From NCBI RefSeq assembly GCF_003945595.2, contig NW_024104317.1, positions 1,116,001 through 1,180,000 on the forward strand: a DNA stretch of 64,000 nt, written 5' to 3'. Shown here piece by piece: positions 15,501-29,500 of this stretch. A program made the position numbers and the translations under genes. This DNA is from Pipra filicauda (taxonomy: Eukaryota > Chordata > Aves > Passeriformes > Pipridae). Under the pieces are notes generated by a model, which was not told where the DNA came from, ran no database searches, and was given only the letters and a program-made list of their open reading frames with translations. Every line of letters begins with the position of its first letter. Positions within the stretch are counted from its first letter, which is position 1.

Positions 15501-18500
15501 GATAGTGTGTGAATAGAAAACAGCCTAATTTATCCATCAGACTTTATGTTGCTATGTGGAACAGGTAGTTTGAAATTGGCTCTTTTGATTTGATAATTAA
15601 GTAGATACGAGCTGGAAGCTGGCTAGGTACTGAACTCCTTCTTCAGAACAAGGAACAAAGAAAAAAGAAGGATGAAAAATTAACTGAAGATTCTCCGTAC
15701 ACAACCAGCACCAATTGCTGCCAGTGGGAAGCAAGCCCTGCTGGTGTTGAAATAGCACCACAAAAAATAGACAACCTGGGACTGCTGAAAACACAGAAAT
15801 TATTTTAATTGGTTTGAGTTAGGTAGGATGGTTAACATTTATAACTGGCTATTATCAAATTCAATACAAAAACAGGCCAAAGGCAAGAAGAAGAACTAAA
15901 TCTGTCTATCTCTCTTTCACTATAAGGGAGGAGGTAGAATCTGATCTGACATTCCTGGGTCTGCTGATAATGGAGAATCGATTAAAGAGGGAGACAAAGC
16001 CCGTCCTGGAAGAGCTCAGTGCTGCCTGCATCAGGAGTGTTATGGCCACAGGTATCTAAATTGGGTGGATTATTTATGTGGCCACTGGCCAAGACAGGGA
16101 GTTCAACAGTGTTTAAGTGAACAGTCTGTTGTCGTCACCACCGTTGGTAGGAAGGCACAGATATTTAGTCCAAGAAGAATCTCTGTTTTAGTAATGACAT
16201 GAGCTGAACCATGTTGTCCCAGGCAATTTCACTAGGCTGTGTTAGACACCTAATAAAGGTACATCATGCAAGATCCCTTCTTTATAAGGCCTCCTGAAAT
16301 CCTCTTGTTATAAATGAGCAGAGATGGAGCATCAGTGCCAGGACAAATCACTGAACCTTAAGACATCTGGTATGCCTACCAGTCCCTGTTTATCCTTTTT
16401 TTTTTTTTCCTTGAAGGGCTATTCCAGCCAAATCCAAATCAGGATTTGGATAGAATAACCTCCAGTTTTTCCATGGTCTGAAGATATTTTTTCATGAGTA
16501 GCACAGTACGTCTTCTTGGGCCTCACCCCTTTCAGCACACATGCACCAAAGCCACCTGAGGCCAATCAGTGAGAATTAGTGATACTCGCAGCAATTTAGC
16601 ATTTAATCCCTTTTTGGTTTTAGTCTAAAACAGAAATTTTTAGATAACACACCTCTTGATTTTTATAGGTGACAATATTCAGACAGCTATAACTGTTGCC
16701 AAAAATGCTGGGATGATCTCTCCAACACACAGAGTAATTCTTGTGGAAGCAAACAAAGAGCCTGGATCTGTTTCAGCATCTATAACCTGGAAACCCCTAG
16801 GAGAAAACAAAACTGAAGATTACAGAAGCATGGTGAGCAGAAGCATAAGAAGCAGATGTTTTGGAGTAGGGAAACAAACTAAGCTGTAATGCTTTAAATA
16901 AGACAGTGGAATTACACTAGAATAAAGAGACCTGTCATTCACTATCGTTTGCATGTCAAAATATGTGCTAGAAAAGTGTTTAAAAAGAAGGAATCTTTAT
17001 AAAAATGTACTCCCCTAGAGCTTAGTTCCTAGTATATTATCTCATAAACAAGTTTTTGCTAGCTGTCTAGCTAGGTTTGAGAACAGCTTTGCAGAAATCC
17101 AGGAGAGATTTGTTCCTAGCCCTCATGCTTAGCTGATGTCTGTTTAAAGCGTGCTTCCTTTCCCTGCAAGACAAATTTGATGGTATAGGTGTGGACTTAA
17201 AACCAGTGGAGGTGCACTGAACCAGCCCTGCTCAATCAGGTAGAGAGTTAGCACTTTACCATACATGCAGAATTAAAACACAGACTAAGTGTTGAGAAAT
17301 TGCATGTACACAATGAAACATAGGCAAGCTACACTAAGAAATTTCTTTCATCAAGCATCTCCTCAGAGAAGCTGGGCTGAAAACCAGTTACTTTCTCCCT
17401 GAAGAGTAAGTCTGAAGGTGCTGACCCTTCTCTGATAAATGGTAAAAGTCAGGCAGATGGTAGGGAATACCTGCAGGGGCTGTTGAGTGGCTCCTTGCTA
17501 CCAAAGCTCATCCTGAGCTGTATCTGCTCTGTATTTCTCTGTAGAAAGACTTGGCTAGACGTGGTTCCCAGACACTGTCTCTCTAGCCCCTCTCTCTCAG
17601 AGTGCAGCCCACCACATTGGTACTGTGGCATGGGTTTTATCAAATGCAGCAATGCTGAGGGCCAGCTTTTAAAACTTAAGAAGCACCCAGTTAACACTGA
17701 AATTAATGGCACTATATGCCTCAATCCCTTTACAAATTCAAGCAAAGGCAATTGGCCTTGAACCCAAGGCTCCCAGAGTCTTCAAGAGTGCCCTCCCCAT
17801 GGTATACCCTTTACTTTGTAGTAGTTCCTGTGTAAATGTACAGAGCAGCTTTTGAAGACCTAGACACAGCATTGATTCTGTCTTATTTTACAGGAGGATG
17901 AGGGTCAGACTGAGCGAAGAACCAATCTGACATTGGGACACGACCAGTATCATTTTGCTATGAGTGGAAAATCTTACCAAATTGTAGCACAGCATTTCAG
18001 GGACTTACTTCCAAAGGTAAGATGTGGATTTTTTAACTGGTGTGGGCTTGCCTTTCAGGAGATTCCAATTGTCCTGGTATAATTAGCTGAAGGGATCTGT
18101 ACTAGGACATCTTTTGGGAACAATTCTAACCCTGAAATCCTTAATGGATGAATCTCTGACATTAACATATGTTAAAAATCCCTAGATTTTTTTCTGCACA
18201 TGAGAGGAGCAGATCTGTCTCGTGATGTGAGGATGTGACTTAAAACATTTGTGCCCATATGCCTGGTCCTTGTACAGCACTGATTCTATCCTGTTTTGGA
18301 GAACAGGAGAAAATGTGGTATTACACATTATGCACTTCAGCATGGCTTGTCTGTTTCATGGAGAGGATAATCTCATGAATTCTCTTCTTGTAATTACCTG
18401 CCTGGTAATTTGTTTTCATCAGGTAACTCAAATGACACACCAGGCCTCTTGTCCTTATTGTGATTGTTATTTTTTCAAAATATTGATTAAGAACCATTGT

Positions 18501-21500
18501 ATCTTTGATTATCAGCATTTCCTACTTCAGGGTCTACAATCAGTTGTTTTTAAATATGATTTTTTTTGTGATTTCTATTCCAGATCATCACTGAAATCAC
18601 TTGCTTCAAGTGTTTAAAAAATAATTTCCTTTTTTCTCCTTACAGCTCCTGCTGAATGGAACAGTTTTTGCTAGAATGTCTCCTGGTCAGAAATCCAGCC
18701 TGGTAGAAGAGTTTCAAAAGCTGGAGTAAGTTCATAATGAGTTTGAAAGTGTTTGTTGAATTTCCAGGCTTGAAAGATGTCTAGTAGGAGCTAGCTTTTG
18801 TCTAGCAGAGCCTTTCATGGAAGTGCACAAAACTGAAACTTCCACAGATAACCAACTTTGCAATTAAAATCCAAAAGCCTGTTAAAAAAAGATGCTGAAC
18901 ACTGTGCTGGTTTGGCAACCTGTGGAAGATCTAACACTCCCATGATTCTGGCTTTTTTTTGTTCACATCATCCTTCATTCTTACTTCCCTCTGGGCCTGA
19001 AGGAGGGGCACTTGTGTCCCTAAGATTTTTTGGGAATATCTCCCAGCACTGTAGCTTCTCTGATGCTTGCAGTCTTTTTATTGCACTACTGCTGGCTCAA
19101 TGGGATGGGTTAGAAAACGTGGCAGGGCAATCTGGATTGGTATGCCCTGTGCTGCTCAAGTCACAGAGGTGTATATATATTCCTTAGTCCCAGGCTCCTT
19201 GTTGCCTGTTGTTCAGCTGTTTCCCAAGTCTTTTGAAGACCCTCACCTCACGTAGACCCAGGCCTTGCTCTACAGCAAGATGAGTTTTAGGCTGTTTCAG
19301 ATTAACAACCTGGTGTGCACAGTTGTGAGCACCTCAGCTGCTGTCTGGCCTCCCTGGATCACCATCAGTGCCTTCCAGTGAGAACTTATCCTGCACTGAA
19401 ATCAAGGCCTTGGGAGTAAAAAGCACTTTCAGGGCTCATCATTCCACAAGGTTATTTCAGCCTCAGAGTGGAGAGCTGTCTCTAGATATCCTGTTAAACT
19501 CATGTTCTCCTTTTCCATCTGCTCCAACTGTCTCTGTCACTCCCTGTCTGTCCCAGGAGATTCTGGCAGTACTGGACCCCAGAGTCTCCATTCATGTCTA
19601 TTCCCAGTGAACACGAGGTACCTGTGCCTACAGTCCTTCCTTTCTGAACAGGACTGTCCCCATTAGCCCTGTCTTCTGGTGTGCTTGACCTTAAAATCAG
19701 GGAGACCAAGTCCATTGTAGTAAATGTAAAGCTTCATGCTAATACGTTCTTTATTCCGTCACAGCAGAAACTCTTTACTGTAGTCAGACCTGAGGTGCAA
19801 GCCTAAGGCCCATGCACAATTCAGAGTCCTGGGATTATATTTTGGTCTTTCAGCTTTCCAGAAAAGATTTTAACAAAAATCTTGCCTGACTTGCACAAAT
19901 AACTTGCATGGACTAGTCTCTGATTCCTCACTTTCCTTGGAACTGAACTCTAGGTCACTTTATTTTTTTAGTTACTTTGTGGGCATGTGTGGAGATGGAG
20001 CCAATGACTGTGGGGTAAGTGAAAATTCTTTAAAACATATTTATTTTAAAAATGAGAAATGAATGAAATGTCAGTGAAATATTCCAAACTTAGCACATGC
20101 TGGGGATGGGAGTGCACTGCTTCTTCACAGAGCAGCTGTGCTGTCACCAGTATTGATTTAGACCTGATCCTACAGTGCAGTCCTTACCATGCAAGAGCTG
20201 TCCTAGGCAGAGATTTTTGCAGTGTGTGGTCTCTAGGACTGATGCATTTTCTTTGCAAAAAGCCACTAGAAGGTTCTCCAAATCCTCCACTGAGGTTTAT
20301 GTCAATATCTTCAGTGTTTGGGGTTGGAGAAGACAGGTGAGGAGCTTTCATGGGGAACAGTTGTAGTCCTACAAGGTTTTTGCAGAAGAACATTTTAGAA
20401 GGGCAGGAAAGCTTTGGTTTTTCTTTTTCCAAAAGGAAAGGTTTATGTTCAGGAGGTACTCACAACTCCCTTCTGGGCAGGTTCATATCTCTCTATGACT
20501 TCATGCATCCTCGTGGCAGTGAGAGCAATGCCACCTCAGCAGTGCAGCTCTTGCTTGTCCTAACACAAAGTCCCAAGGATCCTCTTGGGGGAAGCAAGCA
20601 GAGAACCTAGTCTATCTGCATGAGGTGTGACAGCAAGTAAGTGCTGACAAAGGAGGCAGAGCCAAACCTGTCTTCTGCAGGTGGTAGTGGATGGCTCTGG
20701 GGTCTGTGGAAAATGATCTTGCCAATGCTCTCATCCCCATTCTTTTCCTGGTCCCAATGCCTCACCACATCCCACTGGAGGAACCCCCTGAGTGGAGCAC
20801 ACATAAGGAGTAAAGAGGGACTGCTGTTCACAGCACACATCCTGTAATAAGGGATCACTGCTTGGCAGACATGTGAGTTGCTGTGTCTTCCTGGTTTGTG
20901 AGTGTTGAAGAAGAATGTGACTTTCAGGCTTTGAAAGTGGCACATGCAGGGATATCACTGTCAGAGCAGGAGGCATCTGTGGCTTCACCTTTCACATCCC
21001 GAACCCCCAGCATAGCCTGTGTGCCAGAGCTAATCAGGTAAGCACAGAATTTTGTTCCCTATTTCATAAAGAAGACAGTTCCCACTCCTCTCAAATATTA
21101 GTGTTGGGTGTTCGCAGCAAGCCACAACGTGTATATCTAGAGAAAAATAAATGTCTTTGATCTTGAAATTGCCATTTGCCTTTACATTAATTTACATTCC
21201 TTTACATTAATTACCTGCAAACTACAAGAGGAGGGCATTTAGAGTTGAGCTTTATATCATCAACAGTATTTTAAATGCAAAAACATAGCAAAATGAGCAA
21301 TGCTCCATAAAGCTGAATCAAATGTACACAAACCAACCTGTACACTACTGTTGGGCCCTGCCTCTGATACCCTATGCAAGAAAAACTTGGCATCTGTTAT
21401 TCCAGGATCCTGGTTTTGCTTACTGGGGCAGGGGGAGTGTGTTACCCTCATTGGATACCATATATTCACTGCGGGAGGAGAGGACTTGTTAGCTGGAACT

Positions 21501-24500
21501 CACTGAGCAGCTGCTTGGCTTTGAATTTTTTTCCTCATACAAAATTGCTATCTGTGCTATTAATATCAGCACAAAAAGTTGCTGGGGTAAATTGTATTCT
21601 ACAGAACATAGGTGACTAGAATCAAGCCTGTTTCCTTGCAACAAGATATCTGCAAGTGAAGATTTCACTTTCATTCAGGCCAGATTTTATTTGTTTCACC
21701 TCCCAGCAAGATACTGGCAGACTTCACTGCTTGTGACACATGCCTTGTTTTTCAGCAGCCCTTTGAGAGGACTAGCAACAGGAGCACCCCTCACCTAACT
21801 GCTGTCTTTTATTCGTCTTCACACAGGGAAGGCCGTGCTGCTCTTGTCACTTCCTTCTGCATGTTCAAGTACATGGCACTGTACAGCACAATTCAGTACC
21901 TTGGTGTTCTCCTACTTTACTGGGTATGTACTGGGAACATGTTGGCTAGAACTGGATGAGCAACACTCCCTTGTAGGAGAAACAGGGCATAAAAGCCACT
22001 ATAAAACTAGGGTATGGAACTTTAGCTTTATGTGAGCTGCAGACTTCTGTGGTGTGATCATATGGTCCTCCTGTACTCTCACACAAAAATCAGAAAGATT
22101 CTTCCCATTAACTTCAGCCATTGGGCTCAAGATCCAAAAAGGGCAAAAAGAAGGCTGAGATACTGAATGGTGTTTTGGATGAGGGCATATGTCTGTGAAA
22201 AGGAAGAATCTGGTGTAAGCCTATGCTGTTGCAATTTATTCAGCATTTAAACCATGAATTAACTTGACAGTAAGCAAATCCCCTGGAGTGCCTTAAACCA
22301 CTTTTGCATGACTTCTTCCCAGATGGAGAGAAGGGCTTTGCATTCAGAAGTTACCCAGCAATGAGAAAGCACGTCACTTCAAATAGTCTTCTTTTCTATT
22401 GCATGGAGTGAACTGGAAGCACAGTTAGTTCAAGCAATGTGCAAAGTGAGAATATTCACTGCAGGCCCAGTGGTGACAAATCTATCGGCAGGGTGGTGAA
22501 TGTGTGGTCCCCTTATCTGCAGAGTAGCATTTCAAAACAAACAGCAGAGCATTAGCTCCATGGATATAGTGTGGCTTTCTGGAGACGATATAAACAAGCC
22601 CATGGCAAATGTCTGATTTGTGATATTTTTTCTTTGTGTTCCTCTTTTCAGCAACTAAACTCCTTTGGGAATTACCAATTTTTGTTTCAAGATCTGGCTA
22701 TTACCACTGTCATTGGCATGACAAGTAAGCCCCTTAGTCATCCTATGTGTTAATGAGAGAATGATCTCAAATATTTTTCACTCCTTGGGAATGCATAATT
22801 CTATGTACAGAAAAGAAGAAAAGGGTGACTAGACATCCTGCAGAGTAATCCTCTCTGTAGAGTATAGGATGTTTGGATTAGTAGAAGAGTGATCTTGTTT
22901 GAGAAAAGCTCTGAAGTAAGATGGGTAATTCTTAGTGGTGCATTTGCTGAGCATGTAGGTTGTTGCTAACTGGGATGTTATCTCTAGAAGGAGTAAAATC
23001 ACACTTTATGCAGTGGAAAGTCTATTCAGGCTTTTTCCAGTTGACTTAGGAAGGCAGATTAAGGGGATACCTAAGGCACCATGCCCAAATGAAAAAGTGT
23101 AATGATTGACTGTTTGGAGACCATCTCACCATTGAACCTGTGTAGGCAAGATCCACAAAAGGAAAGAGAGGTGGAAATGGAGAAGAAAGAAATGACAGAT
23201 ATTAGACATTATAGAGCAGGAAGTTGTAAACTAAGAATGAGAGGGAACCAGTGTTGAGGAAGAAAGACAATGTTGTTGAGACAGAATAAATGCAGGGAGA
23301 GGTTCAGAAGCAGGAATGGCAAGGACAGGGCCATTAAGAGCATACAGCAAAACCACAGCCTGGTGTGTTCCATCCTTGCTGGAACACAGACAATAGGAAA
23401 AGACTTTGGTTAAATCAAGCCTAAAAGAGTCAGCCACAGTACTGGGTGCCAAAAGCTACACTGCTGTAAGTAGCCCATCTGGAATATTGCATCAATGTAT
23501 ATCATCATGTACAAAGCCTGGATAACTTTGTTAAACCTAAGAAGAGAGGAAAACCTGTTGTGTCAGCTAATGTAGTCTTCCTCCAGCTCAAATAACCAGG
23601 CACTAGGCATTTAGTCCAGGAGGATGCACAAAACATGGGCAACAGAAAATCCCAAGCCACAGGTGACAAGTGACAGAAAGAGAATAGGAGAGCATGAGTA
23701 TGTTTATATCCTTAGTCCTGACAGTAGCAAAATAAAAGAAAAATCCAATATTTTATTTTCAAAATATGCCTCATGATAGTCATATACCTTTAATTAGCCT
23801 TTTCTGTGTCGATATGATTTTGTAAGAAAACAACTCTGTATTTTGTACTTGATGTATTTTGTACAAACTTCGTACGTTTTATAATGAATATTATAGAGTG
23901 GCCATTGATAACAGTATTATACAGCAGCACTGCTTGTATTTTGGACACACTAGTAAATATTTCTGTCCATGTTTCAGTGAGTTTCACAGGTGCCTACCCA
24001 AAGCTGGTTCCCTACAGGCCTCCAAGCCAGCTTATCTCACCCCCATTGCTGCTCTCTGTTGTACTTAACATCCTCTTCAGCCTCAGCATGCAGATTTTCG
24101 GGTTTGTGGTGGTCCAGGAGCAGCCTTGGTATTCCAAGACTGATATACACCGGTAGGTCGCCTTCTTGGGACTCTTAGTAACACAGGGTTGACCTAGTGG
24201 ATGATACTATTGATCAGCTTAACTGCAGGCCTGGTCAGCAGCTGCAGGCAGACCCTCTGCTCCCCACAGGGTGCAAACATTTTAACCACTGTTGTCTGCA
24301 GGTCCCTATGCTCTCCAGCAATCTGCCACACAGCACAGTGCATGTGGTGAGAATGCTTCTGCTGAGCACAAAGAGGAGGACTTGATTGCAAGAGAGGCCA
24401 GGGTACCTGAGTAGGTTGAGCTACTGAGCAAGCTGAAACCAGAGGGTGAGATTGGGGGCATTGCCAACAACTGATATCATGGCTGTGAGGGAGGATTCCT

Positions 24501-27500
24501 GTCAGTCATAGTAGAAGTTGGGGGAAATAACCAGAACAATAATCATTCATTGACCAGCGTGGCACTCTTTTTTCAGTGCCTGCCTCTCAATGAAGAATCA
24601 CATGGAGAATTCTTCCTACAGCCTGGGGCTCCATGGGGTGGGAGATGGAGCCCATGAACAAACAGACAATGGCTACAAGAGCTATGAAAACACCACAGTG
24701 TGGCTGCTGAGTACCATCAACTGCCTTATTGTAGCATTAGTGTTTTCCAAGGGAAAGCCTTTCAGGAAACCCATCTACACAAACTGTAAGTATGGGGAGA
24801 GAGGAAGGGATATAAGTCAAATCAGGAGGTCAATTCACTACAGAAAAACTAAAAACTTGATCAAAAAGATGGTAATCAAAAAATCAGGATCCTGATATTA
24901 GATTTTTAAATGACTAAAAGCCACCTGTTCAGGTACCTTTTCAGTGCCAGTGGCATCCAGTGACCAGCAGCTCTCTTCTGTAATGCTAAAATCCTGGACC
25001 TGGTGCTTGGATGTCTGAAATGGACAAAAGGAGTAGCAGGAAAGTGGTGTTTGCTGGCAGAAGCATCATGTTATTTGAGGCAGCCTAAATGAGACATCTC
25101 AAGAAGAGATAAGGTGGTCTCATTTTAGTCTTCAGAATAATTCTGGAAGAGCCCTATGTCTCTCTCCCCAGAGCATGCTGGGTGAGCAGTATTTGAGCGA
25201 ATTCACATTCAGGGCATTCTTTTGGGCCCATCTCAGAAGAAAACATTCAATGACATCTACATGTTTGCAGAGTCCCATTTTCCAGAACCGGAGATATTTA
25301 GCATTTGCTAATTCTAAGACCAGTAATCTTCTATAATAAAGGCAAGAAGCTGAGATTGCTCACAAATCTGTGGCTTTATTTGTCTATTTTTCTCCCTTCA
25401 GATGTGTTCATACTGGTGCTCATAGGGCAGCTGGGCATTTGCCTCTTCTTGATGTTTGCTGATATTGATGATCTCTACTCTAAAATGGATGTGAGTATTG
25501 TCCTAAGGCAAGGGGGAAAGTTTCTTCCTACTACCAGTCCCATCATAAGTGCAGTGGGATTGTTTTAACAAATGGCACAGACTTTTCTAGGGATACATGG
25601 CACCTCTGAAGAAAAATGAAATTTAAAGAGATGGATTTTAGATAATGGTATTGTAGAACCTTCTGGATGACTCCAAACTAAGATCTATGCACTGTGACAG
25701 CTGGACAGCTACACATGTACTTTTGATTGTTTCAGCACATTGTCTATGCAATAGAAGATGGCATCACTGAGCTTAAAATGCTTGGTGTGTTGGTGGCTTG
25801 ATAGTTGTGAAGCCAGGACAAGAATGGGGCTAAGCTCTGCAAATTTAAAGTACAGCACCATGTGATTGTGTTTCTCAAGCTGTTCTACTCTGAGCAAAGG
25901 TCCTCTTGAAATGAAGATCTACCAGCTGGTGCTCACAGAAGCTCTCATTTCTCAGTCCTGAATCTCTTCAGGTTCCCTATTTAAATCTCAGAGAGCCTGC
26001 AGTTTCCCAAAGCATTATTTGGGTTTAGAACAGTGGTAGAGAAAGGCTAGCGTGGGCTTGCATGACAATAGACAATCTATCTTGATCCTTGATAAATAAA
26101 TGCCAATAAAGGCTTGATTTATTTTGTCTGTCAGAATGCAAGCTGGAGTTGTGCAAATCCATCCTAAGGGAAATATGAGGGAAGGACAAGATCTGCATCG
26201 GCTGTAGGACAGGGTTGTCAGTGGACATGACAATTAGTATGTTGAGACTGGGAGATGTTAACCTCCTCCACTGTGACACTCTCACAGTCTTGCTGCAGGT
26301 GTGACAGGAACAGAACAACAAAAGTAACTCACAGCTATTTTTTCTGTACATTTGTAATCAGAGAGATGAAGTGTGGTGGCTTTGAATAACAGGTACTGAA
26401 CATGGTGCCGCTTCCAGTCCTGTATGTTTGCATGACAGTCAGCAAGTCGATTTAGAAATGGAAGTAATGAAACACGGAAAAAGGAACATAATCAAAGGAT
26501 GTGGCTCTCGATTTTAAACGCCAAAAAGCCCAGCAAAAGCTGCCTCACCGTGTAACGATTTCTAGACCAGCGGCTCAGCGGGCAGAGCCAGTTAGAGAAT
26601 CTGCCACGAGATGGCACTTTAAAGCAAGTCTTAGTCCTGTTGTGGACAGTGGTGGCACAAGATATTGTCAGCACTGCAGCTGTGAGGGGCTAAAATGCTT
26701 TTGGGGAGAACTGCAAAACTCCCAGCCCAAGCAGTCTGGAGGAAATACACTGGAATAAACTGGATTTGCTGAGAAGAGAAAAGGGTGGAGTGGCAGTAAA
26801 AAACTTTTCAATAGCCTGGCCTGAAGAAACTGCTGATAAAAACTTTGGATCAGAGCTTCATCTCCAAAAGAAATTGAGCTACAGCCAGAAATCTGGTGCT
26901 TTCAGCTGTGGGAAGCTGGAACCAGGTTTGGAGAGGAAATACTCAGACTTTGAACTATTTCTTACGTTAGAAAGAAAAGAGGCAGTTAGATTTCTTATTG
27001 CAGTTGTATGGTATGGTTTTCTCTGTTTTCTGTACTGCATCATAGGTTTAAAATCATCTTTATCAATAATTCCTGAAGACAAGTAGCAATATTAGCTCAT
27101 CAGCTAGTGTGGAGTGTACAGCCAGTGTGGAATTCTGGCTTTTCATTACATGAAGCTGATGAAGGGCCTGGAGCACAAGTCATGTGAGGAGTGGCTGAGG
27201 GAACTGGGTTTGTTTAGTCTGAGGAAAAGGAGGCTCAAGGGAAACCTTAATTTTTTCTATAACTACCTGACAGGAGGCTGTAGCAAGGTGGGTGTCACTC
27301 TTTTTTTCCCCCATGTAACAAGTCATAGAGGGGAAATGGCCTCAGGTTGTGCCAAGGAATGTTTAGACTGAAGATTAAAAAAAAAATCTTAACTGAAAGG
27401 GTTACAGAGTGGAACAGACTGCTCAGGGAAGTGGCTGAGTCATCATCCCTGGAAATATTTAAAAGAAGTGTAGTCGTGGCACTTAGGGACATGGTAGACT

Positions 27501-28444
27501 TTACAGTGCCAGGTTAATGATTGGTCTAGATGATCTTAAGGATCTTTTCCAACCTAAATAATTCTATGTTCTATGACACCAGTGTCTACTGTGGGCACAT
27601 GTTACTGAACAGCTCCTGCTTTTTTCCCAGCTCGTTTGCACCCCTACCACGTGGCGGATCTCCATGGTGATAATGCTTGCAGTCGCACTTGCTGTGTCCT
27701 TCCTTGTCGAGGTGAGTGTGCCTCCTTGAACAGACTGGTCAGCACTAATTGGAGAGATGAAAGGGTCAGGTCTCGCTCTTTCTCCCTCCTCCTCAGCTCA
27801 GTTTTGGCAATACCTAGTAAAACAGAAGTGATTCCTGCTACCTCACCCTTACTCCTCTTCCTCAAAGCGTCTCATCTGGATGATCAGATATAAGGGAATG
27901 CAAGGCCAGGTCACCTTTCTTTCCTCTGGTGAGTGACATCTATCGGACCCTGCCCCAGGCTAGGAAAATATCGGCAGTCTTTGGTGTTTTCTACTCTGAT
28001 CCTGAAAACTGCCAGAAAGAGCTCATTACAGTTTTCTGGTGGAGAGCTCTGGTGAAGCTGGTGTGAGAAGTGGTCAGTAAAAGCCTGTTTAAGGCATGTG
28101 GATGAGCAGGGCAGGGTGGGAAACCTAGGTGTCCACTGTTTGCCCTGTCTGTGTAGCATGGATGAAAAGGGAAAACTGCTTCCAGATCCTCTAAAATCTT
28201 CCTTTTGCTTTTGCCTTTACAGGAAGCTGTCATTGAGAACAGACCCCTGTGGCTGCTTCTGAAAAAGACCTTCCGGTACCACTCAAAGAGCCACTACAAG
28301 AGGCTGCAGCACGTGTTAGAGCAGGACTCAGCCTGGCCACCTCTGAATGAAACCTTCTTCTCAGATTCTGTGGCAATAACAGTAGAGGGAAATATGGGAG
28401 GCCATAGCAATCCAACATTTGATAGCAGTGAGGACTCACTCTGA
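546..28444 (+). CDS. ATP13A4: ATP13A4-like P5B-type cation-transporting ATPase, 28 exons, 5' end outside window
   Basis: Exons: 546-683, 2918-2988, 3081-3161, 3861-3930, 4746-4880, 5292-5364, 5483-5614, 6793-6963, 7385-7542, 10508-10696, 11007-11068, 11795-11945, 12461-12547, 13234-13387, 13987-14098, 15927-16051, 16669-16832, 17894-18016, 18646-18725, 19972-20014, 20928-21037, 21827-21923, 22652-22724, 23978-24152, 24577-24785, 25402-25490, 27631-27711, 28223-28444. All have GT/AG borders and matching phases; together they give 3,375 nt, 1,124 residues plus TGA. Visible landmarks, numbered from the first visible residue: M1-M2 at 121-165, TGES at 233-236 (actuator domain), M3-M4 ending in PPALP at 362-366 (P5B signature), phosphorylated Asp at 405 in DKTGT, GDGAND at 766-771, then M5-M10 and a short cytosolic tail. 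P5B ATPases of endolysosomal membranes are linked to polyamine transport; that role is family knowledge. The C-terminal third and gene order favour ATP13A4 over ATP13A5, though some central segments look ATP13A5-like. Confidence 0.93.
4746..6963 (+). other. ATP13A4: ATP13A4 exons 5-8: first membrane pair and actuator domain
   Basis: Exon 5 (4746-4880) encodes two hydrophobic stretches (M1-M2). Exons 6-8 encode the actuator domain, including LVPGD, CDA and the TGES dephosphorylation loop. TGES is split by the intron after 5614: exon 7 ends in TG and exon 8 opens with ES. Exon 7 is also the exon preserved as a relic at 35075-35206. Confidence 0.9.
10508..11068 (+). other. ATP13A4: ATP13A4 exons 10-11: PPALP motif and phosphorylation site
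   Basis: Exon 10 (10508-10696) carries PPALPAA, which distinguishes P5B pumps from other P-type classes, and ends in FDK. Exon 11 (11007-11068) starts with [12 protein letters not shown]. The invariant DKTGT motif is therefore divided by an intron of 310 nt between Lys and Thr. Confidence 0.9.
18646..21037 (+). other. ATP13A4: ATP13A4 exons 19-21: hinge region of P domain
   Basis: Exon 19 encodes [16 protein letters not shown]. The 43-nt exon 20 (19972-20014) encodes [14 protein letters not shown] with the Mg-coordinating GDGAND. Exon 21 (20928-21037) encodes the [20 protein letters not shown] segment. Exon 20 is the shortest exon of the gene, and all three borders fit the reading phase exactly. 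Confidence 0.9.
27150..27577 (+). mobile_element. CR1 LINE 3' fragment in ATP13A4 intron 26
   Basis: The stretch resembles the 3' end of avian CR1: a GGGCCTGGAGCACAAGTC-like start, a GAGGAGTGGCTGAGGGA segment, and an ending with GATGATCTTAAGGATCTTTT followed by TTCCAACCTAAATAATTC and a short octamer-like repeat. It runs on the plus strand and is strongly 5' truncated, as is usual for CR1. It lies between exons 26 and 27 and does not touch the splice sites. Confidence 0.85.
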
Positions 28445-29500
28445 AGGAAACTGCAGTGGACACGTGTCCAGGACTGTTGCAGGTGGCTGTAAAAGGACTC
28501 TCTGAGAGACTTAAAAAAGAGGCAAGACTGTCTCATCACTGCTTCACCGCTCTAGGACTAATCAGCTCTTGCTTATCTTTAAATTGACTGGAAGCAGAAA
28601 AGCTGGTCACAGTAACATAAAGCCACAACTTGTCCTCTGTCCCCTTGCCCACATACAAATTGCTGGCAGCTGCAATTGAATAGCTTGCTGAATATTGGCA
28701 AAGCGTTCGTGGTTGAAGCACCCCACTGCTGCATCCCTCTCTTGAACTGCATTATGCAGTCCATACAGGTGGGAGCTGTTCCAGGTGAAAAGTAGCTAAT
28801 TGAGATACCACCACTCCTCTGGGGAGATCCCCTTTGAGGAAACAAGTAGAACATCCTCCTGATAGAGGCTGCTGAACAAAGGCAGGTGCTGGGGTTCCTC
28901 AGAGGGTTTCAGATACCATTGCCTGGTGTCTGTCTTTTGTTGGAGATTTTAACCCTTCTGGCAATACTTGGCTTTCAGAGCTTGAAGGAGCTGCAAATAG
29001 ATGAAGATTTCTAGAAGCATCCACTCCCAGCACCGTTGTGCTCTTCCTGTGATGGGAACAAAGCAGAGCTCTCTTGCTAGCTCATTGCTACCAGGCAGCC
29101 TGTTTGCCCTCTTGGTTTAAGACTTGTGATACTTGCATTTTCTGGGTGAAAAATCTATTTACCTGCAAAGCAGAATGATTTAATTATTTAACAATTCTTT
29201 TTGGAGAGAGGTATTTGTTTGGGATATTCATTTAAAAAACATACACTGAAACATGATAATTGCAAATTGTGATCTCATTCTGAGGGTTTTCAAAAACATG
29301 CCGCCCTTGTGGTGTGAACTTCCTCTGCTAGGGCAGGTGCTGCACAGCTGGGCTGCCACCAGGCATCAGCTCCTGCTTTACGAGTGCCAAAAGAAACCCA
29401 CATTGAAGGGGTTATTACCCCCTAGGACCTAAGGCCTGAAATAGAGATGGGGAGCCAGCTAGGTCTCAGAATAATTTTATTAAATTCTGTGGCATGCTTT
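28445..29500 (+). other. ATP13A4: Probable 3' UTR of ATP13A4
   Basis: The sequence after the TGA at 28442-28444 has no further coding exon. An ATTAAA hexamer at 29479-29484 followed by a GT/T-rich stretch is the best poly(A) signal candidate, giving a 3' UTR of roughly 1 kb. Other variants further down cannot be excluded. Confidence 0.4.
29479..29484 (+). terminator. Candidate poly(A) signal ATTAAA for ATP13A4
   Basis: ATTAAA hexamer about 1,035 nt after the stop codon, with T/GT-rich sequence following. It is chosen on sequence alone. Confidence 0.35.
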
